Of a DNA stretch of 64,000 bases, positions 49,170 to 58,501 are shown one piece after another. Below the pieces are notes generated by a model that was not told where the DNA came from, did not search any database, and was given only the letters and a program-made list of their open reading frames with translations. The DNA comes from a virus. Where the stretch lies: IMG/VR virus record IMGVR_UViG_3300029911_000017, positions 1-64,000 of that record; one strand, written 5' to 3'. Made by a program: the position numbers and the translations under genes. The stretch's first letter is position 1; the number at the start of each line of letters is the position of its first letter.

Positions 49170-50740
49170 TTAACAGTTATATTAATATTTTGTGTCCCAG
49201 AATCATTATAATAGCTTAAGAAGAACATTGTATTTGCTGGAGAGACACCATATTGAGTTAATGTAGTAGGTATCTCTAAGAAGTCATTTCCTTCAATTAT
49301 AATATTTTCATCAGTAGCGTTTTGATTTGCATCATAAGGAGCTAGTATTTGTCCATTTAACAATATAGGTAAATCTACTCTAGCTATATTAAACTGATGA
49401 CAAATACTGACTATTTGACTTACTGCTACTGAACTTCCGATAGGCAGGCTATTGACATAATTAAATATGGCAGATTGGATAGCAGATACATTAATTACAT
49501 CAGTTACATTATTTCTTACAATAGAAATAGACATGCTAACATTACAAGGAATAATACCTTTAGCTAGATAATCGGTACAAGGAATCCTATTATTATTGTT
49601 TAAAAACAGTGCTTGGGTAGGACTTAGATTAAATGGAGCAATAGCTGTTATATTGAATGTAAACGGCTGACTCATTACAGGAGGTACATAAGTAATAGCT
49701 AAAGTTGCGGTCTGATAAATGGAATATCTAGCTTGAGCAGGTGTGGTTATCTGACTAGGAGTAGTATTATCATAACCATAAGTAACTGTAAATGGTAAAT
49801 AAGCTAAGTTTGTAGCTGCTGCATCCTGTACATTAACTATTCTATAAAATCCAGGAGCTTGAGTAGCTGGAATAGTAACATCCCAGACTGCATTGATTGA
49901 ATCATAAGAACCAACTATTTGGAAGCTTGTTTGTGGAATAGTAATGTCATTTTTAACATATACATCTACACAACCAGGTACTTTTATATTTAGAAGGTTA
50001 TTTTGACTTCTTATATTTACTGGAGAAGTTGTATCTGCTAAATATGCCCCTCTAAAGCTGGGATATAACTGAGTTAATTGATTATTAATACTAGCAGCAG
50101 TTAATAGATTTGTTGTAGCCAGCCCAGTTCTGAATCTAGTAATAAGTTGTTGGTCTGTTTCTTGATTAATACCTTGTGAGAAAGTGCCATAAGCCACTGA
50201 ATTTACATAGTTTGGAATAGCACTAGTAGCATTTAGTATGAATGGAGCTAGATTAGATACTGCAGTTTGAATACCTATCGTAGTAGCATAAACAGGTATG
50301 ATAAAGTAATACAAACCATTTTGAAGTATGAATGAACCAGAATTTAAGGTTATCGGACTAGTAGTTTGATAAGTATAGCCTAGAGCTGGTTGGGTAAACG
50401 AAGTCCCACTAGGTAAAACATAAGTGTTGGCATTTTGTGCAGAAGTGAATACTTTAATATTACCAGCAGCTGCCGCTCCTTGAATTCTAGTTACATTATA
50501 ATTACTAGCAATTTGATCTATTATAGAGCTGTAAGTAGGTGTTAAGCTATTGATGACTTGACTAATAGCTTGTTCTGTAGATATAGCATCAATATCATTA
50601 TATACCTGATTCTGTATTTGAGATTCCAAACCTAGTATTAGCTCACTAAATACTGAACCTGGAGATAAATCAAGAGTAGGTGCTGATGATTGTATAAATG
50701 CAGTCAATCTAGCTAAAGTCTGGGCAATTGTTTCTGACAT
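49166..50740 (-). CDS. baseplate J-like wedge protein
   Basis: The 524-aa protein has the J-family plan. An N-terminal helical region contains LDLSPGSVFSELILGLESQ ('d..pGS...lL...a'). A beta region contains NTYVLPSGTSFTQPAL and QTTSPITL. The diagnostic QETDQQLITRFRTGL (E-T-D-x-x-L-x-x-R) follows at about residue 190, and the C-terminal domain contains YVNSLPIGSSVAVSQIVSICHQF. J/gp6-like proteins form the wedge ring around the hub of contractile tails. It is ATGA-coupled to the 47499 gene. Confidence 0.82.
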   Translation of the reverse strand: MSETIAQTLARLTAFIQSSAPTLDLSPGSVFSELILGLESQIQNQVYNDIDAISTEQAISQVINSLTPTYSSIIDQIASNYNVTRIQGAAAAGNIKVFTSAQNANTYVLPSGTSFTQPALGYTYQTTSPITLNSGSFILQNGLYYFIIPVYATTIGIQTAVSNLAPFILNATSAIPNYVNSVAYGTFSQGINQETDQQLITRFRTGLATTNLLTAASINNQLTQLYPSFRGAYLADTTSPVNIRSQNNLLNIKVPGCVDVYVKNDITIPQTSFQIVGSYDSINAVWDVTIPATQAPGFYRIVNVQDAAATNLAYLPFTVTYGYDNTTPSQITTPAQARYSIYQTATLAITYVPPVMSQPFTFNITAIAPFNLSPTQALFLNNNNRIPCTDYLAKGIIPCNVSMSISIVRNNVTDVINVSAIQSAIFNYVNSLPIGSSVAVSQIVSICHQFNIARVDLPILLNGQILAPYDANQNATDENIIIEGNDFLEIPTTLTQYGVSPANTMFFLSYYNDSGTQNINITVK

Positions 50741-50743
50741 AAA

Positions 50744-51187
50744 TTAAAGTGGTAAAGGTAATAAAACTGTAACTGTGGTACCTGCTTGAGTAGTTAAAGT
50801 CATGGAATAATTTACATATGTCCCAGTACTGGTCACGTTATTTAGTTGCACTGTGCTTAACTGTTCATCCAAGAATAAAGAGGGTGTTTGACTATTCTGA
50901 TAACTCTTAAAGTTTTGAATAACAATAGCATTATAGTTGTTAAATAAATTCTTGGCAGTCTGTATATTATTACTGGATAACCCTATCAAATCTTCAACAA
51001 ATCCTGAATTTATAAGACTTATAATATAACGTTGTATTAACTTTTGTACCCCAGCTATATATTGAGTAGGATAGCCAAATGAATAAGTAATATTCTGAGT
51101 AGCGGTACTTAATGGATTTAAAGTACCAGAAATATACATATCAACTAGTCTACCACTATAATCTACTGATGTTCCTGAGACTGGCAT
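50744..51187 (-). CDS. putative gp25-like baseplate protein
   Basis: The 147-aa protein directly precedes the J-like gene, the usual place of the gp25/W-like wedge protein. GVQKLIQRYIISLINSGFVEDL resembles the helix after the 'EDP' core of gp25-like proteins, although the core motif itself is not obvious. It ends in a hydrophobic beta strand (TVTVLLPLPL). Assignment is mainly by position. Confidence 0.5.
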   Translation of the reverse strand: MPVSGTSVDYSGRLVDMYISGTLNPLSTATQNITYSFGYPTQYIAGVQKLIQRYIISLINSGFVEDLIGLSSNNIQTAKNLFNNYNAIVIQNFKSYQNSQTPSLFLDEQLSTVQLNNVTSTGTYVNYSMTLTTQAGTTVTVLLPLPL

Positions 51188-51600
51188 TAAGTACCTTTCA
51201 TTATTGCTTGTAACAAATTATATCTACCTAAACTTATTGCTATGGATGTTGAGGTTCTAATATCTTTATTCTCAATATCATCCCGATAATTTCTCAGCCT
51301 AGGTTGATGTCTATACACCATTGATTTAGCTAGACTATATATATTATCTGCTTCTAGTTGTAGTTGGGCTACTGGTACATTGGTTAATGTTTTAGCTTGT
51401 GCCACAGCTGCTACTTGGGCATCAAATGCTTTATTAGGGACACTTGAATCAAAATAAGTATCTATATTGCTTGGTGTAAGTATATCAGTTATTCCTAGTA
51501 AACACCACTGTCTTTCAGTAGGATCAGTATACATTGAAGTATATGTATCACTTAACCAAGTTCTAATAGATTCTGCTAATTGTGTATATGTTTGAGGCAT
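51187..51600 (-). CDS. hypothetical protein in baseplate operon, 137 aa
   Basis: A helical protein (TYTQLAESIRTWLSDTYTSMY, VAAVAQAKTLTNVPVAQLQLEA, YRHQPRLRNYRDDIENKD). It begins at the last base of the sigma-factor-like gene's stop and ends at the start of the next gene. No family recognised; possibly a tail assembly or structural component. Confidence 0.5.
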   Translation of the reverse strand: MPQTYTQLAESIRTWLSDTYTSMYTDPTERQWCLLGITDILTPSNIDTYFDSSVPNKAFDAQVAAVAQAKTLTNVPVAQLQLEADNIYSLAKSMVYRHQPRLRNYRDDIENKDIRTSTSIAISLGRYNLLQAIMKGT

Positions 51601-52241
51601 TATTCATCATCCTCCCAACCAGATTTAACTTTATCTCCTATAACTTTTACCCTACTTATTACAGTATTGGTAGAGATATTCAATTTTTTAGCTATCTCTT
51701 CGTTATTTAATGTAGGTTTATTATTAAAACCAGTTTTATATTCAAATATTACTCTATCTAAATCTGATAAATCATGGTATACAAAATGAAGCCAATCATC
51801 ATTTTGATTAGTTAAAAAGACTGGAGTATGTGTTAAACTACTTAGATTAACTTCATTGGCTTTGTTTTGTTTTATCTTATTTACATGAACCAATGGTATA
51901 TGTGTATACTCACTTACTTCCATAGCTGATGGTTCTCTACCTAATTCATCTTTTAGATATAGTTCCGCCTCATTAATGTGCTGTGATTTAAATTGTTTAT
52001 TTTCAGGCAATCTCACTGCAGCACCATATAAAGTTGATATTCTACTAAGCTTCTTCAATTGATTAGTAAGATGAGTACTGAATTTAATATTCTTAGAAGG
52101 ATCAAATGACTCAGCTGCTTTATGAGCTAACTTATATGCCTCAGCCAATACTACTTCATAAGGAATTAACTTACTATATTTTCCAGCTTCATATTTTATC
52201 ATTTTATCGTAGTCAGCTAAAAGTTTTTTAATATCGTTCAT
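51600..52241 (-). CDS. RNA polymerase sigma-70-family factor
   Basis: The 213-aa protein has a region-2-like N-terminus (PYEVVLAEAYKLAHKAAESFDPSKNIKFSTHLTNQLKK, seen in parts). VRLPENKQF and the region-3 signature LYLKDELGREPSAMEVSEYTHI follow. The C-terminal region-4 helix-turn-helix is LNNEEIAKKLNISTNTVISRVKVI. It is shorter than a housekeeping sigma and would redirect host RNA polymerase to phage promoters. It lies inside the baseplate operon between the hub gene and the 51187 gene, so it may drive a late or structural gene set. Confidence 0.82.
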   Translation of the reverse strand: MNDIKKLLADYDKMIKYEAGKYSKLIPYEVVLAEAYKLAHKAAESFDPSKNIKFSTHLTNQLKKLSRISTLYGAAVRLPENKQFKSQHINEAELYLKDELGREPSAMEVSEYTHIPLVHVNKIKQNKANEVNLSSLTHTPVFLTNQNDDWLHFVYHDLSDLDRVIFEYKTGFNNKPTLNNEEIAKKLNISTNTVISRVKVIGDKVKSGWEDDE

Positions 52242-52242
52242 A

Positions 52243-53916
52243 TTAACTAGGAGATATATCAGTTACAAAATGGTTACAAAAATCCTGACTATTAGCATAT
52301 GTATAATTATATAGAGGCACAGAAGTTAAGCCAGAACTAATTGATTTACCAGGTCTTCCCCCGTTAAAGTTTACATTGGTTGATGCATTACCACTGCCAG
52401 GAGTTACTTGAAATGAATGACTTACTTCAGTTACGTAAAAGTGAACCCAAGTACCAGGATGATTAGTATATGCAGCCCCAGGAGCACCAGGAGTCCAATT
52501 ATTGTTAAATGGCATTGATATCGAACCAACTCTATCGCCATACTTTATTCTACAATATTCACCTTGAGCCCAGGCATTTAAGAATGATAAAATATTATCC
52601 CGTTCAGCCAGTATCTGGCTCTTATTAGCCATGAAATTATCAGTAGCTTCTTCAGTTTCCACTTTTTTAGTTATCAAATTATCTCCATTTTTTATATTTG
52701 TCTGAATAGCCATACTACCTTGAGTAACTATCCTACTAACGTATGATTCCGCTAACTGAGGTAGTGTTTTTACTACAATATTACCTAAGGTATTAGGAGC
52801 AGGATCTATATAATAACCATTTAATACATTAACCCCTCCAACTGCCCAAGTTCCTTGCAAACCTACTGTATCTGGTACTACATATACGCCTTTAATCGTA
52901 TTCTCTCCATTATCATTAAAGTTAAAAGAATCATAATCAGCAGGGTAAGCCACATTTCTTTGTATTGACCTTTTATTGACTAGTAGTGAAGGATCTATAG
53001 TAACTTGTAGATATGCCGCTTCAGGAACAACAAAGGCAGTTTTATTACCAACTACAAATGTCGAACCATATTGTCCTATAAAGCGTATCATTGAATTAAG
53101 TACTGTATCATCCAGACCAGACATGGCACTTATGATGGAACAGGCGATGGTCGGACTACCAGCACTTAATAAGGTATTACTAGCTTGTAATACCTCATTT
53201 GAAGTATAACTTGTATTAATTTGATTTAAGAGATTCTTAACAACTGGTAATAGATTATTGGCATTTATTTGTTGGGCTTCGATAACCTTGCCTAAAGCAT
53301 TTTGTATGTTTAAATAACTGTTAGCTACTTGTAGAACACCAGTAGTTGCTTGATATACTACTACAATTTTAAATAATTGAATAATAAATGGAATAATAGG
53401 TAATGTCAGGTCAGGTGTAAATTGTGGTCCACTAAATATGCCATATAAAGGTAAATCACTGGTCAAGAATTGAGTATTGGCTGAAGCTGGTCCAAATTGA
53501 TTAGGTTCATAAGTTACTGGTTGTTGGACCGTAAACATATTAGCAGTACCGGCGTTGAGTCCTAATATTCTAGGATAAATTTCATTCAACAATACAAACT
53601 TATGCTTGATTATTAAAGCCGAAGATAAGCTACCAGGATGTTGGGATATATTAACACCATCCAACCAGCCATTAAATTGTAAGCAACCAGGATCATAGGA
53701 TAACCCACCAGTCTTTATAGTTACCGTAAGATCTCTTCTACGGTAGTTATCAAAGTCACAGAAAGTTTGCAGTCCTGATGGATCTACATCTACTTGAGCT
53801 ACAGGCAACCTATTTATTCCATAAGATATAGAAGCTCCTAATACCTTTAAGTTTGGGATAATAGCAGTTATAATCGGGTCGGTGCTGCTCAAAGTTATCT
53901 GTACATTTGTATTCAT
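52243..53916 (-). CDS. baseplate hub protein (gp27/D-like)
   Basis: The 557-aa protein starts with a domain typical of hubs (LKVLGASISYGINRLPVAQVDVDP; LTVTIKTGGL; QFNGWLDGVNISQH). The C-terminal third includes ILSFLNAWAQGEYCRIKYGDRVGSI and WVHFYVTEVSHSFQVTPG, like the second half of D/gp27-type hubs. Position after tape measure and two small genes agrees. It should form the trimeric platform on which the spike sits. Confidence 0.62.
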   Translation of the reverse strand: MNTNVQITLSSTDPIITAIIPNLKVLGASISYGINRLPVAQVDVDPSGLQTFCDFDNYRRRDLTVTIKTGGLSYDPGCLQFNGWLDGVNISQHPGSLSSALIIKHKFVLLNEIYPRILGLNAGTANMFTVQQPVTYEPNQFGPASANTQFLTSDLPLYGIFSGPQFTPDLTLPIIPFIIQLFKIVVVYQATTGVLQVANSYLNIQNALGKVIEAQQINANNLLPVVKNLLNQINTSYTSNEVLQASNTLLSAGSPTIACSIISAMSGLDDTVLNSMIRFIGQYGSTFVVGNKTAFVVPEAAYLQVTIDPSLLVNKRSIQRNVAYPADYDSFNFNDNGENTIKGVYVVPDTVGLQGTWAVGGVNVLNGYYIDPAPNTLGNIVVKTLPQLAESYVSRIVTQGSMAIQTNIKNGDNLITKKVETEEATDNFMANKSQILAERDNILSFLNAWAQGEYCRIKYGDRVGSISMPFNNNWTPGAPGAAYTNHPGTWVHFYVTEVSHSFQVTPGSGNASTNVNFNGGRPGKSISSGLTSVPLYNYTYANSQDFCNHFVTDISPS

Positions 53917-53918
53917 CT

Positions 53919-54368
53919 TTAACCTAATTTATATGAATAATTACAGATTAGCCCAGCCAATTTTTGCAAATTAGTAGTGCCATTTTCATATATATCCAAA
54001 TATAAAGGATAGTTGGTATTGTAATTTAACATATTGGTAGTAGTTATATTACCAATGACACTTGAAGCCACACTTATTAAATTTGGCGGAGTAGTTTGAA
54101 ACACTGCTAAATCTTGTAATGTATAGGCTATTCTAGGATCTACTTGTTTAAAAACCTGATCTAATTTACAAGCAACTATTAACTGAGTATAAGCATTAGT
54201 TCTGGTAAGAATATCAGTCTCTGTATTGGATGGATACAATAAACTATAGAAGCTGCTTAATTGTGTAGGTAAAGTTATGGTTGTAAAGGTTGAATCAATA
54301 TATTCTCCAGCTATATTAGTGGGAGTAATATTCATCAATCTAGTTCTAAAATTATTAATGTATGACAT
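53919..54368 (-). CDS. hypothetical tail protein, 149 aa
   Basis: A helical/beta protein with MSYINNFRTRLMNITPTNIAGEY at the start and CKLDQVFKQVDPRIAYTLQDL in the centre. It lies between the 54370 gene and the hub, with 1-2 nt gaps. In other myoviruses this slot holds small baseplate hub-associated proteins. No named family. Confidence 0.52.
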   Translation of the reverse strand: MSYINNFRTRLMNITPTNIAGEYIDSTFTTITLPTQLSSFYSLLYPSNTETDILTRTNAYTQLIVACKLDQVFKQVDPRIAYTLQDLAVFQTTPPNLISVASSVIGNITTTNMLNYNTNYPLYLDIYENGTTNLQKLAGLICNYSYKLG

Positions 54369-54369
54369 A

Positions 54370-54888
54370 TTAACAGTTTGAAATAAATACTGGTGATGGC
54401 AAAGTATGATCTACAATCTCGAATTGCAGGTTATACTCTACAAAGTTTATGGCTGAAGACTCGGATGAAGCCTTAAAAGAGAAACTGGATAATACACACC
54501 AGAATGTAGTATTTCCAAAGGTTATCTGTTGTGACTTGCCTCTTAATTGATTTCCTATTACATTCATTAACTGATCTACTCCAGGATAGTTTGTAGGTCC
54601 ATTATAACTGAATTGTGAAGAAGAAGTTAAACAGGAACCAGCAATTAACCCACTAATAGACAAACTACCCAATCCTTTACCGAAATAAAAGAAGGTAACC
54701 AAATCATTGAAGGTTAAAAAGTATTGTACCGTATCTTTATTCTGAATGCTTACTTCACAAACTATTAACATAGCATCTGGATTAATAAGATTGGTGAGAA
54801 ATGGTATATGAACAGAGTTATTTACAGTTATTCCTCCTTGAAAGACACTGTTACCATTATCAGGGATTGTATAAAATATAGCAGCCAT
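54370..54888 (-). CDS. putative baseplate hub-associated protein, 172 aa
   Basis: The beta-rich protein directly follows the tape-measure gene. VQYFLTFNDLVTFFYFGKGLGSLSISG (in parts) and a C-terminal strand pair (INFVEYNLQFEIVD) suggest a tail-tube-like fold, as in proteins linking the tube to the hub. Assignment by fold impression and position only. Confidence 0.52.
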   Translation of the reverse strand: MAAIFYTIPDNGNSVFQGGITVNNSVHIPFLTNLINPDAMLIVCEVSIQNKDTVQYFLTFNDLVTFFYFGKGLGSLSISGLIAGSCLTSSSQFSYNGPTNYPGVDQLMNVIGNQLRGKSQQITFGNTTFWCVLSSFSFKASSESSAINFVEYNLQFEIVDHTLPSPVFISNC

Positions 54889-54895
54889 ATTACGT

Positions 54896-57604
54896 TTACA
54901 TGTTGGTTAAGGTACTGTTTATTTGTTGTAATTGCGTGACTAAACTAGCAATACCATTTTTTATACCATCCATATCACTTGCTTGTTTCACAGCACTATC
55001 CTTAATTGCCTGACTATCTGCATCAGCTTGGGTCTTTTCTCCTACTAATCCTGTTACAGTAGAATTAGAACCAGCTATGGCTTGTACGGTTTCAGCAGCT
55101 TTTTTAGCCGCATCTTCTGAATCAAATTCTTTCCCCCAATCTTTACCTATGCCCAAGCCAAACTTTAATGTGTCTCCAGTTAATACATATTTACCATTTT
55201 TATTTTTTTCATAACCCATTCCAGCCTCACTCTGTATACCATTTAATACATCCCAAGCATTACTACCAAGGCTACTAATAGCCTTACCTAACTGACCACC
55301 TTCCCCACCACCTTTTTGAAGGTCTGAAGCCCAACCCATCAACATATCATTGAAACCTTTATTCCTTTGAGCTGTATTCCCTAACGCATCTACCGTAGCT
55401 CCAACTAAAGGTTGTTTTAAGAAATCAGCAATACTACCTTGAGAAAAATCTCCAACATAACCTGATAACGTTCCACCATTAACCATATGTTGGGTAGCGG
55501 TGAATAATTGCTGAGCTGAAGCTGAATCCATATTAGCAGGATTAGCTACTAGTTTTTTCAATGCATCAGCACTTGGCCCAGCCTTTAATATGTCTTGTAT
55601 AGCACTGGATTTTATTCCAAATTTCTGAGCTAAAGCTGCAAAAGTAGCTACATTTTTAGCAGCTGGTCCTTTAGCTCCAGATACAAGCATTAAATTCTCT
55701 ATAGAATTAGCACCTGTTAACTTCTGTATCTGGTCTACATTTTTCATTATACCAGCAGTTACAGTATTATCTTTTGAGAATCCCAAACTTTCAAACATGG
55801 ATGAAATACCCTTATCTTTCAAATCACCACTAAACAAAGACTGAATCATTCTTTGCATAGTAGGGGCATTCATTTTACCCATATGATAAGATACAGTTTT
55901 ATCTAATAATATAGTAGATTGTACTCTATTTCTTAACAATGCATCTTGTTTAGCAAATGTACTATTATTAGCTACCGCATAATCATAAAGATACCCTTTA
56001 GATAAAGCATCTTCCCAAGCCGGTCCAAATTCCCCTTGATTTAATCTTCTATCAGTTAACAATTGCTTAAAATTACCACTTCTAATCAAACCAGCAGCAT
56101 ATTTACCATAACTATTATTACCATAGAATAAGTTTATACCTTGTAGTAAACCTTGTACTTGAGCTTGTCCACCAGCTTTTAATATTTCCGGAGCATCTTG
56201 AAAACCATATCTAGTAGCAGCAGGATTGTATTGGGTATATCTCTGCATATCCACAGCATTTACACCAGTTGCTCTAGCTATACTTTCTTGAAATGCCTGC
56301 CAACCACCAGCAGTCTTATTACCAGATACGGCATAATTTCTTATTGCTTGTTGCACAGTTCCATTACCTTGAAAGTAAGTGTGCATAGCGGCTAATTGAG
56401 TAGATATACCTTGTCCAGCACTACTTAAATTCCCCTCAATAGTACTTCTAAACATATTAGCAGTACCACCTAAATAACGAACATCTTGCCCAGTCATACC
56501 AGAAGCCATCACCATAGTCCTTAAAGCTGCCTCACTAGCCATGGGTCCTAATTCAGCACCACCTAAATGAGATAATAGAGGATTACTTCCTGCTACTCCT
56601 TGTGCCTGACCTATAACATTCAGCATAGTATCGTAACTAATACCAGTTACTCTAGCAGTGGCTTTTAAAGTACGTAGATTATTCTCTAATGCTGTCTGAC
56701 CAGCTGTAGTATTGAGATTGTAATTACTGTATCCTACAAATGAGCTTAATCTATCTGCTAATTGCTTGCCACTTAAGTCATTACCAAAAGCAGATCTAGC
56801 AGCATCTAATAACTTGGGTATTCCGGCATTATTACTCCCACCAAATTGTTCACTTATCTTTATTAAATCAGTAAATCCCTTTCCACCTACCAGACCATTT
56901 CTAATCATCTCATCTCTAGCACCCATCAAATTCTCATAACTAAAGCCCAAAGTATTAGTATAATTTACACCTCTAGTAATCTTAAAAGAATCTTCCGTAC
57001 CTTTAGATATGCCAGCTTTAGCACCCTTCTCCACAGCATCAGTAATTTGCTTAAGGCTGTCTGGGGCTAGTTTAATACCAGTATTCTGTTGATTATAGAA
57101 GTACTTCTCAAAAGCGTCTGCAGCCCCTCTAAGCTCTCCAATACTAGTACCAGTGACTTTACCTAACCCTGCAGCTCCAATGCCTTGTAGGTTAGCGAAA
57201 GCGGCCATTTGAGCTTGTATAGGGTTACCTCCTAAGAAAGGCTTCATTAAAGTAGCAGCAATACCATCTGGATTGCTCATCATACTAGTAGCTACCGTAC
57301 TTAGTAGACTATTTTGATTTAAACCGCCTAAATTCTGAAATGGCCTCCAACTAGCAACAGTATTTCTAGCTATCTGCATCATCTGAATACTCTGCTGCCT
57401 TTGAGCCATAGCATCATATATACCTTCAGGAGTACCCGGAGAAGGTATAGGAGCCATCATATTACCCATTAAGGCTGTAAGCAAGCTACCACTACCAAAA
57501 GATAGTCTATCTCCGTAACCTGCCCCAGTAGAATAGGAATGAAGCCCTGCAAATTGAGCTAGACTTGCAGGTTGTTCACCAGGTAAATATATAAAATGTC
57601 CCAT
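54896..57604 (-). CDS. tail tape measure protein
   Basis: The 902-aa protein is the longest in the window and lies directly after the tail chaperone pair, as tape measures do. It is Ala/Gly/Gln-rich with long helical stretches (FANLQGIGAAGLGKVTGTS, LPAPDSLKQI-like segments, VGEKTQADADSQAIKDSAVKQ) and a final amphipathic region (VTQLQQINSTLTNM). At roughly 1.5 angstrom per residue this would correspond to a tail of about 130 nm if the whole protein is used, which is an estimate only. It overlaps the chaperone extension frame by 1 nt. Confidence 0.72.
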   Translation of the reverse strand: MGHFIYLPGEQPASLAQFAGLHSYSTGAGYGDRLSFGSGSLLTALMGNMMAPIPSPGTPEGIYDAMAQRQQSIQMMQIARNTVASWRPFQNLGGLNQNSLLSTVATSMMSNPDGIAATLMKPFLGGNPIQAQMAAFANLQGIGAAGLGKVTGTSIGELRGAADAFEKYFYNQQNTGIKLAPDSLKQITDAVEKGAKAGISKGTEDSFKITRGVNYTNTLGFSYENLMGARDEMIRNGLVGGKGFTDLIKISEQFGGSNNAGIPKLLDAARSAFGNDLSGKQLADRLSSFVGYSNYNLNTTAGQTALENNLRTLKATARVTGISYDTMLNVIGQAQGVAGSNPLLSHLGGAELGPMASEAALRTMVMASGMTGQDVRYLGGTANMFRSTIEGNLSSAGQGISTQLAAMHTYFQGNGTVQQAIRNYAVSGNKTAGGWQAFQESIARATGVNAVDMQRYTQYNPAATRYGFQDAPEILKAGGQAQVQGLLQGINLFYGNNSYGKYAAGLIRSGNFKQLLTDRRLNQGEFGPAWEDALSKGYLYDYAVANNSTFAKQDALLRNRVQSTILLDKTVSYHMGKMNAPTMQRMIQSLFSGDLKDKGISSMFESLGFSKDNTVTAGIMKNVDQIQKLTGANSIENLMLVSGAKGPAAKNVATFAALAQKFGIKSSAIQDILKAGPSADALKKLVANPANMDSASAQQLFTATQHMVNGGTLSGYVGDFSQGSIADFLKQPLVGATVDALGNTAQRNKGFNDMLMGWASDLQKGGGEGGQLGKAISSLGSNAWDVLNGIQSEAGMGYEKNKNGKYVLTGDTLKFGLGIGKDWGKEFDSEDAAKKAAETVQAIAGSNSTVTGLVGEKTQADADSQAIKDSAVKQASDMDGIKNGIASLVTQLQQINSTLTNM

Positions 57605-58008
57605 TAAGGTTTAGGAGGTTTCTTTGTTAACTTCTTATTAGTTACTGCTTTAGGTTGCTGCATTAACTTCTTCATAGCTGCCAAGTTATCTTTGATTGCT
57701 TTAATTTCAGTCTTAGGTATATCCTTAATATTAGCCAATTTTTTGTTGTTGGGCAAAACTATTCCACAATAAGCTTCATACTTATCAAACACATTCTTAG
57801 CTATATCTTTGGATTTACCTGAAAGAGGGAGAAGACTAGACAACATTAATGCCTGAACCTTTAACAATTCAGCCACTACTTGATTTTCTAGATAATTTAC
57901 TAGGTAATCCTCCCTAAGCCGGCTAAACGGCATGGGATATTCAAAACTAGTCAAGCCGCCAACATACCCTCTAGTTATAGCTATGGCGCGACGGCTATTT
58001 AAAAATTT
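57604..58008 (-). CDS. tail assembly chaperone extension made by -1 frameshift (T part)
   Basis: The frame is open from the slippery site at 58002-58008 to the stop at 57604, giving an extension that reads LNSRRAIAITRGYVGGL and continues into TSFEYPMPFSRLREDY and a Lys-rich end (KLTKKPPKP). There is no good ATG until PM, well into the frame, which argues for synthesis by frameshifting from the upstream gene rather than a separate start; a TTG at 57954 is an alternative. In phages the G-T fusion binds the tape measure and recruits tail tube subunits. Confidence 0.7.
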   Translation of the reverse strand, partial: KFLNSRRAIAITRGYVGGLTSFEYPMPFSRLREDYLVNYLENQVVAELLKVQALMLSSLLPLSGKSKDIAKNVFDKYEAYCGIVLPNNKKLANIKDIPKTEIKAIKDNLAAMKKLMQQPKAVTNKKLTKKPPKP

Positions 58009-58499
58009 TCTTTGAAACTTTCCTCAGTCAATGCCCTGACTTTCTTCTCAAAGCTCTGGAAAGCTGCTGTTATACCACTAATTTTGAAAGTAGGCCAGTT
58101 ATCCATTATCTTGAGTTTTTCAATCAAATAAGTTGTGCCAGTTTTAAGGTCAGTTGGATTGCTGGTTTCATTTATACCAGCGTTAAATGGCTTTTTATCT
58201 AATTCTATTAAACTAGCTGCTATTCTATATTGAATAACTTTAATAAGGTAAGCATCATTATCCTTGGCTGTACCATTTTCTTTGTCTAGTTGCATTTGTA
58301 GCATGACTAGATTGCTTTCAGCCATATTCAATGTCTTAAACTTGGCTGTTAGTTTTCCATTAAAAAGAGTTTCCTCTGCTACATAAGGTTTATCTGCTAA
58401 GAAAGCTTTAAAGAATTGCTCCTTCTCCGCTTCAGTTAACTTCTCTTTTACTTCTTTTAATTGATCTGTCTGTGTATTAGGTAATATTAGGTCTTCCAT
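57999..58499 (-). CDS. tail assembly chaperone (G part)
   Basis: The 166-aa acidic, helical protein (LTEAEKEQFFKAFLADKPYVAEE; KLTAKFKTLNMAESNLVMLQ; YLIEKLKIMDNWPTFK) lies just upstream of the tape measure. Features fit the G-type chaperone: short, helical, ends at a slippery heptamer and is extended by a second frame. It would coat the tape measure before tube assembly. No direct family motif is needed for this call, but it rests on the frameshift and synteny. Confidence 0.68.
   Translation of the reverse strand: MEDLILPNTQTDQLKEVKEKLTEAEKEQFFKAFLADKPYVAEETLFNGKLTAKFKTLNMAESNLVMLQMQLDKENGTAKDNDAYLIKVIQYRIAASLIELDKKPFNAGINETSNPTDLKTGTTYLIEKLKIMDNWPTFKISGITAAFQSFEKKVRALTEESFKENF
58002..58008 (-). 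promoter_or_regulatory. predicted -1 ribosomal frameshift site
   Basis: On the minus strand the chaperone gene ends GAA AAT TTT TAA. This contains the heptamer A AAT TTT (X XXY YYZ) directly before the stop. A shift of -1 enters the open frame that continues to 57604. Downstream, AGCCG and CGGCT can pair as a stimulatory stem with a loop of about 30 nt. Confidence 0.7.
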
Positions 58500-58501
58500 A
58501 T

